This document shows, one piece after another, positions 16,047-24,503 of a stretch of DNA of 35,298 bases (position 1 is the first letter of the stretch; every line of letters begins with the position of its first letter). A program made the translations under genes and the position numbers. A model generated the notes under the pieces. The model was not told the DNA's origin. It searched no databases and saw only the letters and a program-made list of their open reading frames with translations. The DNA comes from Granulicella sp. (GTDB lineage Bacteria; Acidobacteriota; Terriglobia; Terriglobales; Acidobacteriaceae), in assembly GCA_025357875.1 (NCBI GenBank), contig JANYLK010000226.1, positions 1 through 35,298 of the forward strand, in the 5' to 3' direction.

Positions 16047-16952
16047 TCAAGGATCCAGTGCGTCCGAGTGCGCCTCTGCTTCGATGAAATCGGCAGGAGT
16101 GTTGAGGTTTGCGAACCAAAGATGCTGTGCAGCCTGTTGGGCACTGCTGACCTCGACTATTTCCAGACCATTCGCGTCTTCCTGGATTGCGAGACCTGCT
16201 TCGGGAGGATATCCACGGCGTTGGGCGAGTTCTCTTCCCGCCCCTTCAAAGACTCGCATGAGCTTGAGATTGCCCTGGGTGATGGCTTTCGACAGGAACG
16301 GCAAGACGTCCTTGTGGAGTAGGCAGAAGCCGGGTTGCGGACGTCCCTCGGCGGTGAACATGCGAATGCGGGGCCCGTCGTCTGTCGATTGGATCCACTG
16401 ACTGATCCATGACGCGATGCATGCAGTCGGAAGGAACGGCATATCGACGGCAAGGAAAAGGTTCCAATCAAAGGCGGAATAGGTCAGAGCAGATTCCATC
16501 CCGCCGATGGGGCCGCAGTTGGGATGAACGTCGGCGACGATCGGGGCGTAGGGTGAAAGCGCGGAATTGCTGCTAAGGATATGGACGTTGGCACAGGTCT
16601 TGCGAAGTTTCGCGACCGCGTGCTGTATGAGGGGTTTGCCTGCGAGTTGCAGGAGCGCCTTGTCACTGCCCATGCGAGAACTGCGGCCGCCCGCGAGGAT
16701 ATAGCCGCCTACGGGGAATGGTATGTCGGCTGAAGCAGCAAAAGTCTGGTCTGCGGTTCGGGCGAGAGAGCCCGGGGCTAAAGCCCGGTTGATTTTACGG
16801 ACTCTATTCGTGGGGTTAAAACCCCACGCTAATCCCAAAAGCTTGTAGTTCGCCTTTTTCAGCATCCTCTGAAGCCCGCTGCTACTCCAAAAGGCGACTT
16901 CCCCAGGTTTTTCAGGATTTTGTACAGCCAGAGGATTTGAGGGTTTCTCCAC
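16047..16952 (-). CDS. mobA: MobA-like molybdenum cofactor guanylyltransferase; 5' end lies in repeats
   Basis: The catalytic part (about residues 81-301) resembles MobA, which attaches GMP from GTP to molybdopterin to make the bis-MGD cofactor in the cytoplasm. Key motifs are the nucleotide loop GGYILAGGRSSRMGSDKALL, the substrate-site NCGPIGGMESAL, and the metal-binding Asp in LFLAVDMPFLP. The ~80 residues before it are unlike any MobA and are encoded by REP-like palindromes at 16774-16788 and 16810-16827. There is no ATG, GTG or TTG in frame between those repeats and the domain. Translation must begin at an ATG (16865) or TTG (16838) within or upstream of the repeats, at the GTG at 16952, or at a non-standard codon. 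Other molybdenum genes are not nearby, so a MobA-related transferase is possible. Confidence 0.75.
   Translation of the reverse strand: MEKPSNPLAVQNPEKPGEVAFWSSSGLQRMLKKANYKLLGLAWGFNPTNRVRKINRALAPGSLARTADQTFAASADIPFPVGGYILAGGRSSRMGSDKALLQLAGKPLIQHAVAKLRKTCANVHILSSNSALSPYAPIVADVHPNCGPIGGMESALTYSAFDWNLFLAVDMPFLPTACIASWISQWIQSTDDGPRIRMFTAEGRPQPGFCLLHKDVLPFLSKAITQGNLKLMRVFEGAGRELAQRRGYPPEAGLAIQEDANGLEIVEVSSAQQAAQHLWFANLNTPADFIEAEAHSDALDP
16774..16788. repeat. REP-like palindrome (GGGCT-AA-AGCCC type)
   Basis: An imperfect palindrome, CCGGGGCTAAAGCCCGG, lies inside the 5' part of the mobA reading frame. From memory, this short 'gggctaaagccc' element is widespread between genes in Terriglobia genomes. 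I could not count genome copies here. Confidence 0.55.
16810..16827. repeat. REP-like perfect palindrome GTGGGGTT-AA-AACCCCAC
   Basis: An exact 18-base palindrome of two 8-base arms around AA lies 21 bases from the previous palindrome and also inside the mobA frame. The two together look like a paired intergenic repeat that the reading frame happens to run through. Confidence 0.65.
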
Positions 16953-17012
16953 TTCGCGCTCCGGCTGAAGACATATGGAATTGAGGGAAAAGGCGTCTCC
17001 CTAACTGTTTAC

Positions 17013-17052
17013 ATCCCACCCTTTCAGCAAGGGCGCTGAAAGGATGGGGCAC
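17013..17052. repeat. REP-like hairpin (CCTTTCAGC / GCTGAAAGG)
   Basis: A 9-bp perfect stem (17020-17028 with 17035-17043) around the loop AAGGGC is extended by partly pairing ATCCCA / ATGGGG and followed by GCACCC. It lies between the M20 peptidase stop and the mobA-like frame. It lacks a T run, so it is better called a repeat than a terminator. It is the third palindrome type within 300 bases. Confidence 0.6.
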
Positions 17053-17099
17053 CCGAGCTTTGGGATACCGCTTAGTACAACTACACACGATTCTTTGGG

Positions 17100-18524
17100 C
17101 TAGGATGCGGTGATGTTGCTGAGGAAGCGGATGATGGATTCGATTCCGCGGTGGAAGTTGGCGAGGTGAAACTTTTCGTTGGGAGCGTGCAGGTTGTCGT
17201 CAGGCAGGCCGAACCCCATCAGGAGAGTCGGGATTTTGAGTTCGCGGATGAAGTCGCCGACGATGGGAATGGACCCGCCGCCGCGGACATATACGGTGTC
17301 CTTACCGAAGACATCGTGCATGGCAGACGTGGCGGCGTGGACATAGGGGTTATCGGTCGAAACAACGATGGGATCACCCGCGTGGATCAAGCGGACTTCG
17401 AGGGTGATGCCTGCGGGGCAGATTGATTCAACAAAGGACTTATAGAGAGCGAACGTTTCGGCGGGGGTCTGGTCGGGGACAAGACGCATGGAAATCTTGG
17501 CGATGGCGCGAGCAGGTATGACAGTCTTCGCACCAGCCCCGATGAAGCCTCCGGGCATGCCGTGGACTTCGAGTGTGGGGCGGGACCAAGTCCGTTCGAG
17601 GACAGAGAAGCCGGGCTCGCCGGTGAGTTGAGTTGAGCCAACCTCGGCCTCACGGTACTCCTCCTCGTTGAACGGGAGGGATTTCCAGGCCTTGAGTTCC
17701 TCGGCCGAGGGCGTTGCGACTTTCTCGTAAAAACCAGGGATGAGAATCTTGCCGGTGTCGTCCTTTAGCTTTGCGATGATTTCGACGAGGGCCATGAATG
17801 GATTCGGAGCGGCTCCGCCGTACATCCCGGAGTGCAGGTCAGTGCGCGCGCCGCGAGCTTCTATTTCCGTGTAGATCATTCCGCGTAGACCAACGCAAAG
17901 GGTGGGGAGATCGGGCGCGAACATTTCGGTGTCCGAGACGAGGGCTACGTCTGCAGCCAGTTGGTCGGGATGTTGACGAACGAAGGCGGCGATTCCCTCT
18001 CCACCTACTTCCTCTTCGCCCTCGATGATGACGCGGACGTTGACGGGCAGCTTACCCTCGTTCGACGCAAGCAGCGACTCGAGGGCTTTGACGTGCATCC
18101 ACATCTGGCCCTTGTCATCGACAGCGCCACGGGCGTAGAGGTTGCCATCGCGCTCGGTGGGTTCAAATGGTGGGGACTTCCATTCATCGAGTGGGTCTGG
18201 AGGCTGCACGTCGTAGTGTCCGTAGAGGAGAACGGTTGGCGCGGACTTTCCACCGGCTGCAGGCGCTGCGCAAAGGTGGTCGGCGTAGACGAGGGGATGG
18301 CCGCCGGGATGCGCGGCGGTGGTTGTCTCGATGAGGCGGACATTCTGCATGCCGATGCGACGGAGTTCGGTAGCGACGAATTCCGCTGCGCTGCGGACAT
18401 CGACGGCATGCTCGGGCGATGTGGAGATGGAGGGAATCCGGAGGAAAGTTTTGAGTTCCTCAACGAAACGGGATCCGTTACTTTTTGCGAATTTTATGGC
18501 GGGGATGTTCGACGCAGTTTCCAC
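17100..18524 (-). CDS. M20 family metallopeptidase (dipeptidase type)
   Basis: This zinc-dependent cytoplasmic peptidase or amidohydrolase of the M20/M25/M40 family probably cleaves dipeptides. The metal-ligand blocks are in order: LLYGHYDVQPPDP (His, Asp), YARGAVDDKGQMWMH (bridging Asp), IIEGEEEVGGEG (catalytic Glu pair), VALVSDTEMFA (Asp) and the late His in LHAPNEKFHLANFH. The dimerisation lid domain lies between. The open frame extends to 18743, but those 73 extra residues overlap the next gene and look noncoding. The GTG at 18524 has GGAG 5 bases upstream and gives 474 residues, the usual size. The exact substrate is not readable. Confidence 0.92.
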   Translation of the reverse strand: METASNIPAIKFAKSNGSRFVEELKTFLRIPSISTSPEHAVDVRSAAEFVATELRRIGMQNVRLIETTTAAHPGGHPLVYADHLCAAPAAGGKSAPTVLLYGHYDVQPPDPLDEWKSPPFEPTERDGNLYARGAVDDKGQMWMHVKALESLLASNEGKLPVNVRVIIEGEEEVGGEGIAAFVRQHPDQLAADVALVSDTEMFAPDLPTLCVGLRGMIYTEIEARGARTDLHSGMYGGAAPNPFMALVEIIAKLKDDTGKILIPGFYEKVATPSAEELKAWKSLPFNEEEYREAEVGSTQLTGEPGFSVLERTWSRPTLEVHGMPGGFIGAGAKTVIPARAIAKISMRLVPDQTPAETFALYKSFVESICPAGITLEVRLIHAGDPIVVSTDNPYVHAATSAMHDVFGKDTVYVRGGGSIPIVGDFIRELKIPTLLMGFGLPDDNLHAPNEKFHLANFHRGIESIIRFLSNITAS

Positions 18525-18643
18525 TTTTTCTCCAGATGGCCAAAAATAAGATTTCAAGCTCGAGGGTTCGGCACATAAAAAACCGAAAGCCCGTTCAAGA
18601 TCACCAGTATATGGGAGCGGTGGCGGGCAGATGCGAGCTGGGA

Positions 18644-19423
18644 CTAGTCCTTCGACTGGGTTGCGGTGGCCGGCTTTTCCGGAGGCTGTTCGCGGATATC
18701 GATGTAGTCCTGGGTAAACGGCTTCTTTCGGAACGTCGTCCAAAAATAATTGAGCGCATAGCGAACCGCCATGGTGAAGGTTCCCTCATGTTTGAGGCGG
18801 CGGGCAGACGAGAACATCTTCAGCTTGGAAGTGAACCTCACATCGCCAACAGGATTCAGGCGGCGAGCAATGTCGGTATCTTCGCCGTAGAACGCGATTG
18901 CGGTGTTGAATCCGCCGATCTTTTCGAGTGCTTCGCGCCGCAGTACGAAGTTACCGCCTTGAATCATGGATCCAGCGCGCAGAACGTAGCGGTTAATCGC
19001 GTAGACCAGAAATGCGATTCCATAGAATATTTTGACACTGCTACGCTGCTTTGGAGTGAGGTCGTAGAAGACGAGTGGACCGCTGAGCGCAACCAGGTTT
19101 GGCTGACTCTCGAAGGCCGCAAGCACTTGAGCAACCCAGCCGGGCGTGAGACGCGAGTCGGAATCGACATTGGCTATCAACTCGCCGTGGCTGGCCGCGA
19201 ATCCAGCCTGACGGGCAAATGTCAGCCCCTTATTTGGCTCGTCGACCAAGTGGACTCCGGGGTATCCCAGCGCGACCTCACGCGTGCGATCCGTGCTGGC
19301 ATTGTTGACGACGACGATCTCCGCTTCTACGCCGACCGCTTGTGTCTGCGCGAGGATCGAGTCGAGACAGGCGGGGAGATATGCCTCCTCGTTGTAGGCC
19401 GGTATGACGAAGCTAAGCCGCAT
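18644..19423 (-). CDS. GT2 family glycosyltransferase
   Basis: The 259-residue protein has the GT-A fold of family 2 glycosyltransferases: MRLSFVIPAYNEEAYLPACLDSIL, VVVNNASTDRT for nucleotide binding, LIANVDSDSRLTPGWV with the metal-binding Asp pair, and FYGEDTDIARRL as the catalytic ED block. The short hydrophobic segment FYGIAFLVYAINRYVL might contact the membrane. The frame is open to 19783, but MRLSFVIPAYN is the natural start, at the ATG at 19423, and everything before it overlaps the divergent esterase gene. It ends 119 bases before the M20 gene on the same strand. The donor and acceptor are unknown; cell-envelope glycan synthesis is the general expectation. Confidence 0.88.
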   Translation of the reverse strand: MRLSFVIPAYNEEAYLPACLDSILAQTQAVGVEAEIVVVNNASTDRTREVALGYPGVHLVDEPNKGLTFARQAGFAASHGELIANVDSDSRLTPGWVAQVLAAFESQPNLVALSGPLVFYDLTPKQRSSVKIFYGIAFLVYAINRYVLRAGSMIQGGNFVLRREALEKIGGFNTAIAFYGEDTDIARRLNPVGDVRFTSKLKMFSSARRLKHEGTFTMAVRYALNYFWTTFRKKPFTQDYIDIREQPPEKPATATQSKD

Positions 19424-19544
19424 AAATTCCGATATTAGTCCTAGTGTGTGCCGTGTTGCATGAATTTGGGGTGACAGATCGGCGTGACTTCGTCGGGGAA
19501 CCGATCGAATGACAGGACGACGCGACCGATGGTAGGCTTTCGCC

Positions 19545-20453
19545 ATGTTTCGAACCCTTCGCGGCTCCTGTTTCATGTTGGTTTTGGTTCTAACAGGCAC
19601 GTCCATATCTCTAGCGCAGACGGCAGACGGTTCCGCAACCCGTCCGGGAGCGCCAGACACTCCGCCACAGATGAACTTGCCGCAGCGTGCTCCGTTGAAT
19701 CCGAAGCTGCCGACTATATTCATCGTAGGTGATTCGACTGCGAGCAATGGGCCAAATCTGGGATGGGGCGACCATCTGGCCAACTACTTCGATGCAACGA
19801 AGATCAATGTAGCGAACCGCGCACATGCTGGGCGCAGCAGCCGTTCTTACATCGTGGAAGGCTCGTGGGACAAGACGCTGGCCGAGATCAGACCGGGCGA
19901 CTACGTGATGCTGCAGTGGGGGCATAACGATGGGGGCGACCTGGGCGGAGCGAAGCCGCGTGGCTCTCTGCATGGGCTTGGCGAAGAGTCGCAGGAGGTG
20001 CCGCAGACCGTAGGAGTGATGGCGGGCAAGACGGAAACGCTGCACACCTATGGCTGGTATAACCGCAAATATATTGCCGACATTGAGGCCAAGGGCGCAA
20101 CGCCAATGATGTTGTCGCTGACGGAGCAGAACATCTGGAAACCGGACGCGAATGGCGTTCCGCAGTTGGCGCATGGCATGGCGGGATACGACCAGATGGA
20201 GCAGGAGATTGCGGCGGCCGCGCACATTGCGTACATCGATATGGGGTCGGTGGAGTGGGATCGGCTGACGGCTACGGGGCAAGAGAAGGCGGCGCTGCTG
20301 TTCCCGATCGATCATACTCATACGAGCGCAGAGGGTGCGGAGTTGAATGCTCAATCGGTGGTGATTGCGCTTGAAAGAGCTTACTCGCCGTTGGTGGCTT
20401 ATTTGAAGGCAAAGATTCCTTTACCGGCTTCTACGTCCGCGGCAGTGAAGTAG
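19545..20453 (+). CDS. Secreted SGNH esterase, rhamnogalacturonan acetylesterase-like
   Basis: The 302-residue enzyme has a signal peptide (cleaved near residue 24, LTGTSISLAQ) and the SGNH fold of carbohydrate esterase family 12, which removes acetyl groups from pectin rhamnogalacturonan. The catalytic Ser is S64 in FIVGDSTASNG, the oxyanion-hole block is GHND (126-129), and the Asp/His pair is D256 and H259 in PIDHTHTSAEGAE. GWGDHL and NRAHAGRSSRSYI are also typical of the RhgT/YesT group. It would act outside the cytoplasm, in line with a plant-litter-degrading life. It is transcribed away from the GT2 gene and converges on the DUF4136 gene. The substrate is inferred from family resemblance only. 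Confidence 0.85.
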   Translation: MFRTLRGSCFMLVLVLTGTSISLAQTADGSATRPGAPDTPPQMNLPQRAPLNPKLPTIFIVGDSTASNGPNLGWGDHLANYFDATKINVANRAHAGRSSRSYIVEGSWDKTLAEIRPGDYVMLQWGHNDGGDLGGAKPRGSLHGLGEESQEVPQTVGVMAGKTETLHTYGWYNRKYIADIEAKGATPMMLSLTEQNIWKPDANGVPQLAHGMAGYDQMEQEIAAAAHIAYIDMGSVEWDRLTATGQEKAALLFPIDHTHTSAEGAELNAQSVVIALERAYSPLVAYLKAKIPLPASTSAAVK

Positions 20454-20481
20454 CTTCGGAAGCGGTGCGGGTCGCTGCGAC

Positions 20482-21031
20482 TTACTTTTTGTACTTTGGC
20501 GGAAACTTTCCGATCAGGTCGATGGCTGCCTTATCAAGCTTCTGGTCGGCGTTCTTGCTGGCGGCGTCGGAGGCGGAAAGTGTATCTGTGCCTCGCCAGA
20601 GCAGCTTGTGCGTCTTGATGTCGTACATATCGATGATCAATGTTCCCATCGGGACGTCTTCCAGACCGGCCTGGGCGTTAAGGAATCCTCCGCTGCCCCA
20701 CGGGCGCTGCCAGGCGATATCCCCCAGTTGGCTGTAGAAGGATGTGATCTCGTCTTTGTTTTTGGTCGCCTCGAAGGCGGCAATGGTGACGTCGCCGCTC
20801 TTTGCTACCTCAGTCATGTATCTGCCTGACATGCTGCGGTTGATGGCGAGAGTGATGCGCGCCTCGACGTTGGGGTCGGTGGCATGGACCCGTGTCCAGG
20901 TGTAGGTGCGTAACTCAAGGAAATTGACGGTGTGATCGTAGTCGATGGTGATGGTTTGCGCCAGAATTGGCGCGTCAGCCCTAGCAATTGCGAAAAGTGC
21001 GGCTACCAATGTTTTTTGCGATGGACCTCAT
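20482..21031 (-). pseudogene. DUF4136 lipoprotein-like secreted protein, apparent frameshift at the start
   Basis: The body (about 170 residues) matches DUF4136, periplasmic proteins of unknown function: TITIDYDHTVNFLELRTYTW near the start, WGSGGFLNAQ, and VPMGTLIIDMYDIKTHKLLWRGT followed by a Lys-rich C terminus. The frame opens only with a TTG at 21009 that lacks a ribosome site. At 21031 there is an ATG with a perfect GGAG 6 bases upstream, but its frame stops after 16 codons. Removing one base of the six-A run (minus strand, 21012-21017) joins them into MRSIAKTLVAALFAIARADA, a normal signal peptide. This may be a sequencing indel, a real inactivating mutation or a slippage switch. If the TTG is used, the protein still has a shortened signal peptide. 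Confidence 0.8.
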
Positions 21032-21274
21032 AGAATGCTCCAAAGCATGCGTGAATTGGGCTCCGTCTACGTTCAGTGCAGATGGCCCAAGCCAATTGTT
21101 TTTCTGTTTATTGAACGAGCGCGAAGGCATCAAAGACGCAACGCCCCTGCGAATTGAATATAAAAGGGGTCACCGTGGCGCGACGGAGTTCATTGTCACT
21201 GCGCCCGACCGCAAACATCGCGTAAACTTGTGTTTGGGCAATTTGTGCTCCCAGAAACCTGAAGGACGTCCAGT

Positions 21275-24200
21275 TTGATCAATAATTTACTTGCAAAAGT
21301 CTTTGGAACCAGTAACGAACGTGCCATTAAGCGGCTGCTCCCGATGGTGGAGCAGATCAACGCGTTTGAGACGGCGATCCACGCGTTGTCGGATGAGCAG
21401 CTGCGGGCGAAGACCGACGAGTTTCGTCAGCGGATCGCCGATTCTCTAGCGGCAGCCAAAATCGATCCGAAGGACGAGGGCGCGGCGGAGGCAATCCGCG
21501 CTGTAGAGAATGCGGCCCTTGACGATATTCTTCCCGAGGCATTTGCTGTGGTGCGCGAGGCTGGAATTCGCGCGGTCGGGATGCGGCATTTCGACGTTCA
21601 GATGATCGGCGGCGTTGTTCTGCATTCAGGCAAGATCGCGGAGATGAAGACTGGCGAAGGCAAGACCCTGGTCGCGACACTTCCCTGCTACCTGAACGCA
21701 TTGGTCGGCCACGGCGTTCACGTCGTCACTGTGAATGACTACCTCGCCAAGCGCGATGCCGAGTGGATGGGCAAGATCTACGGCTTTCTCGGCCTTACGG
21801 TCGGCGTAATCGTGCATGATCTTTCAGATGAGCAACGCCGTGCGGCGTACGGTTCGGATATTACCTACGGGACAAACAACGAGTTCGGCTTTGACTATTT
21901 GCGCGACAACATGAAGTTCGACTTAAAGGACATGGTCCAGCGCAAGCTTTACTACTGCATCGTCGACGAAGTCGATTCGATCCTGATTGACGAAGCAAGA
22001 ACGCCGCTTATCATCTCTGGCCCGACCGACCAGACGACCGACAAATATGCCCGCGTCAATCTGATCATTCCGGAGCTGGAACTGGGTGAGTTGATCGAGA
22101 CGTTGGAGACCAAGACGTGGTCCGGCGACTTTGTTGTAGATGAGAAAGCTCGCGCCATCACTGTCACCGACGAAGGCTGGGAGAAGATCGAGAAGCTGTT
22201 GGGCATTGGGAATATTGCGGATCCTGAGAACTGGGACCTGAAGCATCACGTTGAAGTGGCCATCAAGGCTCACCACCTGTACAAGCGTGATGTCGAGTAC
22301 GTTGTGAAAGAGGGTGAAGTCATCATCGTCGATGAGTTTACAGGGCGCTTGATGCCCGGTCGGCGTTGGTCCGATGGGCTGCATCAGGCTGTGGAGGCGA
22401 AGGAAGGCGTTGCTATCCGCAAGGAAGATCAGACGCTGGCGACAATTACCTTCCAAAATTATTTCCGCATGTACAAGAAGCTTTCGGGAATGACGGGCAC
22501 GGCGGAGACTGAGGCAGCCGAATTCGACAAGATTTACAAGCTTGAGATAGTGGTCACTCCGACCAATCGCCAGATGCGTCGAATCGAGAATGCGGACGTG
22601 GTCTACCGCACAGCGAAGGAGAAATACTTTGCTGTGGCGGATGAGATCACGCGTCTTCATGAGGAGAAGCAGCCTGTGCTAGTGGGCACGACTTCAATCG
22701 AGAAGTCGGAGTTGCTCTCGGACATACTGAAGCGCAAGGGTGTGCGCCACGTCGTTCTGAATGCAAAGTTCCACGAGAAAGAAGCGGAGATTGTCGCGCA
22801 AGCGGGCCGACTTGGGATGGTGACGATTGCCACCAACATGGCGGGGCGTGGCACCGATATTCTACTGGGCGGCAACTCGGAGTTCATGGCGCGGCAGGAC
22901 CTGGTGAAGAAGTCTGGGGGGCGCGCGGTATCGGCTGCGGAGGGCGCAATCTCGCCCAATACTGGACCGGGCATGGTGCGCTTTTACTATGCGAGCCAGG
23001 AATTTGAGACGACACAGGAAGCTTGGGACTCGGCGATCGCGTCGCATCTTGCCACGGCGGAGAAGGAACACGAGGCCGTCGTCGCGGCCGGGGGCCTACA
23101 TATTTTGGGCACCGAACGTCATGAGTCGCGTCGCGTCGACAACCAGCTCCGCGGACGTGCGGGACGGCAGGGCGATCCGGGGTCGTCGCGATTCTTTCTA
23201 TCGCTGGAAGACGACCTGATGCGCATCTTCGCGAAGGAGTGGGTCAGCACGCTGCTGCAGCGTCTGGGAATGGAAGAGGGTGTGCCTATCGAGAGCCCGA
23301 TGATTTCGCGGCGCATTCAGGCAGCGCAGAAAGCGGTCGAAGCGCAGAACTTTGAGTCACGCAAACATGTGCTCGAGTACGACGATGTGATGAACAAACA
23401 GCGCGAGGCGGTGTACGGCCTGCGCCGGCAGTTGATGGAAGGCGTGGACCAGAAGCAACTCATCACGGAAGACTATGTTTCGACGATCCTCTCGAACATC
23501 CTCGACGAGAATGCGCCGGAGAAGGCGCATGCAGATGAGTGGAAGCTGAACGCGCTCTACTCGCAGGTGTTCGACGTGTTCGGAGCGAAGTTGAATGAAG
23601 GTCCGGATGCAATCGATGCGGGTGCACTGAACCGGCACGAACTGGGCGAGACAATCTTTGAAAAGATCCGCGCGAGGTACGACGTCAAGGAGCAGATTCT
23701 GGGCGCGCCGGCAATGCGTTATCACGAGCGCATCGTGATGCTGAGTGTGCTCGACGGACTATGGAAGGACCATCTGCTGGCGATGGATCACCTGAAGGAA
23801 GGCATTGGTCTGCGCGGATATGCCCAGCAGGATCCGCTGGTGGCTTATAAAAAGGAATCGTTCGAGATGTTCGAGACGATGATGTTGCAGTTTCAACAGG
23901 ACACTGCGCGCCACCTGTTCCGGATGCAGATTATCGGACCGGACGGCAACCCGATCGAAACGGCCGAGCAGATGCCGCCGCGCGGTCCTTCGGAACCTCA
24001 GCAGCTTGAGGGAACGACGTCGTCTGGACGATCGGCTTCAGGACAGGCGAGTTTGCCGCTTGGCGATGCACAGGCCTCCGAACATGCGCCGGTGCCAATC
24101 CACACGCGGGCACCGTCGACCACCATCGATGAACTTGAGCGGGAATTCCAGCGGAAGAAGAAGCGTGAATTGGAACAGGCGCGCTCGGCTGGTTCCGGCG

Positions 24201-24313
24201 AGAGCAGCAATGGAACTGGACCGCGGGTGACCGGAGAAAAGGTTGGGCGCAATGATCTGTGCCCGTGCGGTTCCGGTAAGAAGTATAAGAAGTGCCACGG
24301 GGCGCAGGCTTAG
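21275..24313 (+). CDS. secA: Protein translocase ATPase SecA
   Basis: SecA is the ATPase that drives unfolded proteins through the SecYEG channel. The 1012-residue sequence has Walker A MKTGEGKT (124-131), the DEVD Walker B in YCIVDEVDSILIDEARTPLI, the preprotein-binding region with VVDEKARAITVT, NBD2 motifs (LVGTTSIEKSELLS, ATNMAGRGTDILLGGN, LRGRAGRQGDPGSSRFFLSLEDDLMRIF) and the helical scaffold (VLEYDDVMNKQREAVYGLR). It ends in a variable linker and the zinc-binding SEC-C tail VGRNDLCPCGSGKKYKKCHG. It is about 100 residues longer than E. coli SecA, partly from the linker and an insert near 550-610. The start is TTG with GAAGGA 8 bases upstream. The gene stands alone. Confidence 0.98.
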   Translation: MINNLLAKVFGTSNERAIKRLLPMVEQINAFETAIHALSDEQLRAKTDEFRQRIADSLAAAKIDPKDEGAAEAIRAVENAALDDILPEAFAVVREAGIRAVGMRHFDVQMIGGVVLHSGKIAEMKTGEGKTLVATLPCYLNALVGHGVHVVTVNDYLAKRDAEWMGKIYGFLGLTVGVIVHDLSDEQRRAAYGSDITYGTNNEFGFDYLRDNMKFDLKDMVQRKLYYCIVDEVDSILIDEARTPLIISGPTDQTTDKYARVNLIIPELELGELIETLETKTWSGDFVVDEKARAITVTDEGWEKIEKLLGIGNIADPENWDLKHHVEVAIKAHHLYKRDVEYVVKEGEVIIVDEFTGRLMPGRRWSDGLHQAVEAKEGVAIRKEDQTLATITFQNYFRMYKKLSGMTGTAETEAAEFDKIYKLEIVVTPTNRQMRRIENADVVYRTAKEKYFAVADEITRLHEEKQPVLVGTTSIEKSELLSDILKRKGVRHVVLNAKFHEKEAEIVAQAGRLGMVTIATNMAGRGTDILLGGNSEFMARQDLVKKSGGRAVSAAEGAISPNTGPGMVRFYYASQEFETTQEAWDSAIASHLATAEKEHEAVVAAGGLHILGTERHESRRVDNQLRGRAGRQGDPGSSRFFLSLEDDLMRIFAKEWVSTLLQRLGMEEGVPIESPMISRRIQAAQKAVEAQNFESRKHVLEYDDVMNKQREAVYGLRRQLMEGVDQKQLITEDYVSTILSNILDENAPEKAHADEWKLNALYSQVFDVFGAKLNEGPDAIDAGALNRHELGETIFEKIRARYDVKEQILGAPAMRYHERIVMLSVLDGLWKDHLLAMDHLKEGIGLRGYAQQDPLVAYKKESFEMFETMMLQFQQDTARHLFRMQIIGPDGNPIETAEQMPPRGPSEPQQLEGTTSSGRSASGQASLPLGDAQASEHAPVPIHTRAPSTTIDELEREFQRKKKRELEQARSAGSGESSNGTGPRVTGEKVGRNDLCPCGSGKKYKKCHGAQA

Positions 24314-24351
24314 CGTCTTCACTTGGTGGGGAGAGCATTGCACTTCGAACG

Positions 24352-24497
24352 AACTACGGAGATTCTGAGCTTCGCTCAGAATGACGGGCCTTTATATCTT
24401 TCTTCCGCCCGGATGACGGGCCTTCTACCTTTTGTCGCTCAGAATGACGGCCTTTGTATCTTTCTTCAGCCATGCAAGACGCCGCCTCGGATGACGC
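24352..24497. repeat. Second 'CAGAATGACGG' repeat locus with hairpin head
   Basis: Downstream of secA, 'AACTACGGAGATTCTGAGC' leads into a 9-bp perfect hairpin (ATTCTGAGC / GCTCAGAAT, 3-base loop, 24362-24382). Two more 'GATGACGG'-type units follow at about 24411 and 24441 with period near 31, and a last degenerate one at 24489. Units share CCTTTATATCTTTCTTC-like tails. The head and core match the array at 15742-15995. The hairpin may also slow transcription leaving secA. Confidence 0.75.
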
Positions 24498-24503
24498 AGG
24501 TGG

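Noticed and set aside
20988-21278. Plus-strand frame between the DUF4136 gene and secA
   Set aside because: It overlaps the DUF4136 start and the secA start, has no ribosome site and no recognisable protein character. The region is better read as upstream regulatory DNA.
21923-22660. Minus-strand open frame (245 codons) inside secA
   Set aside because: It lies wholly within a clear SecA coding region and shows no family features or ribosome site.
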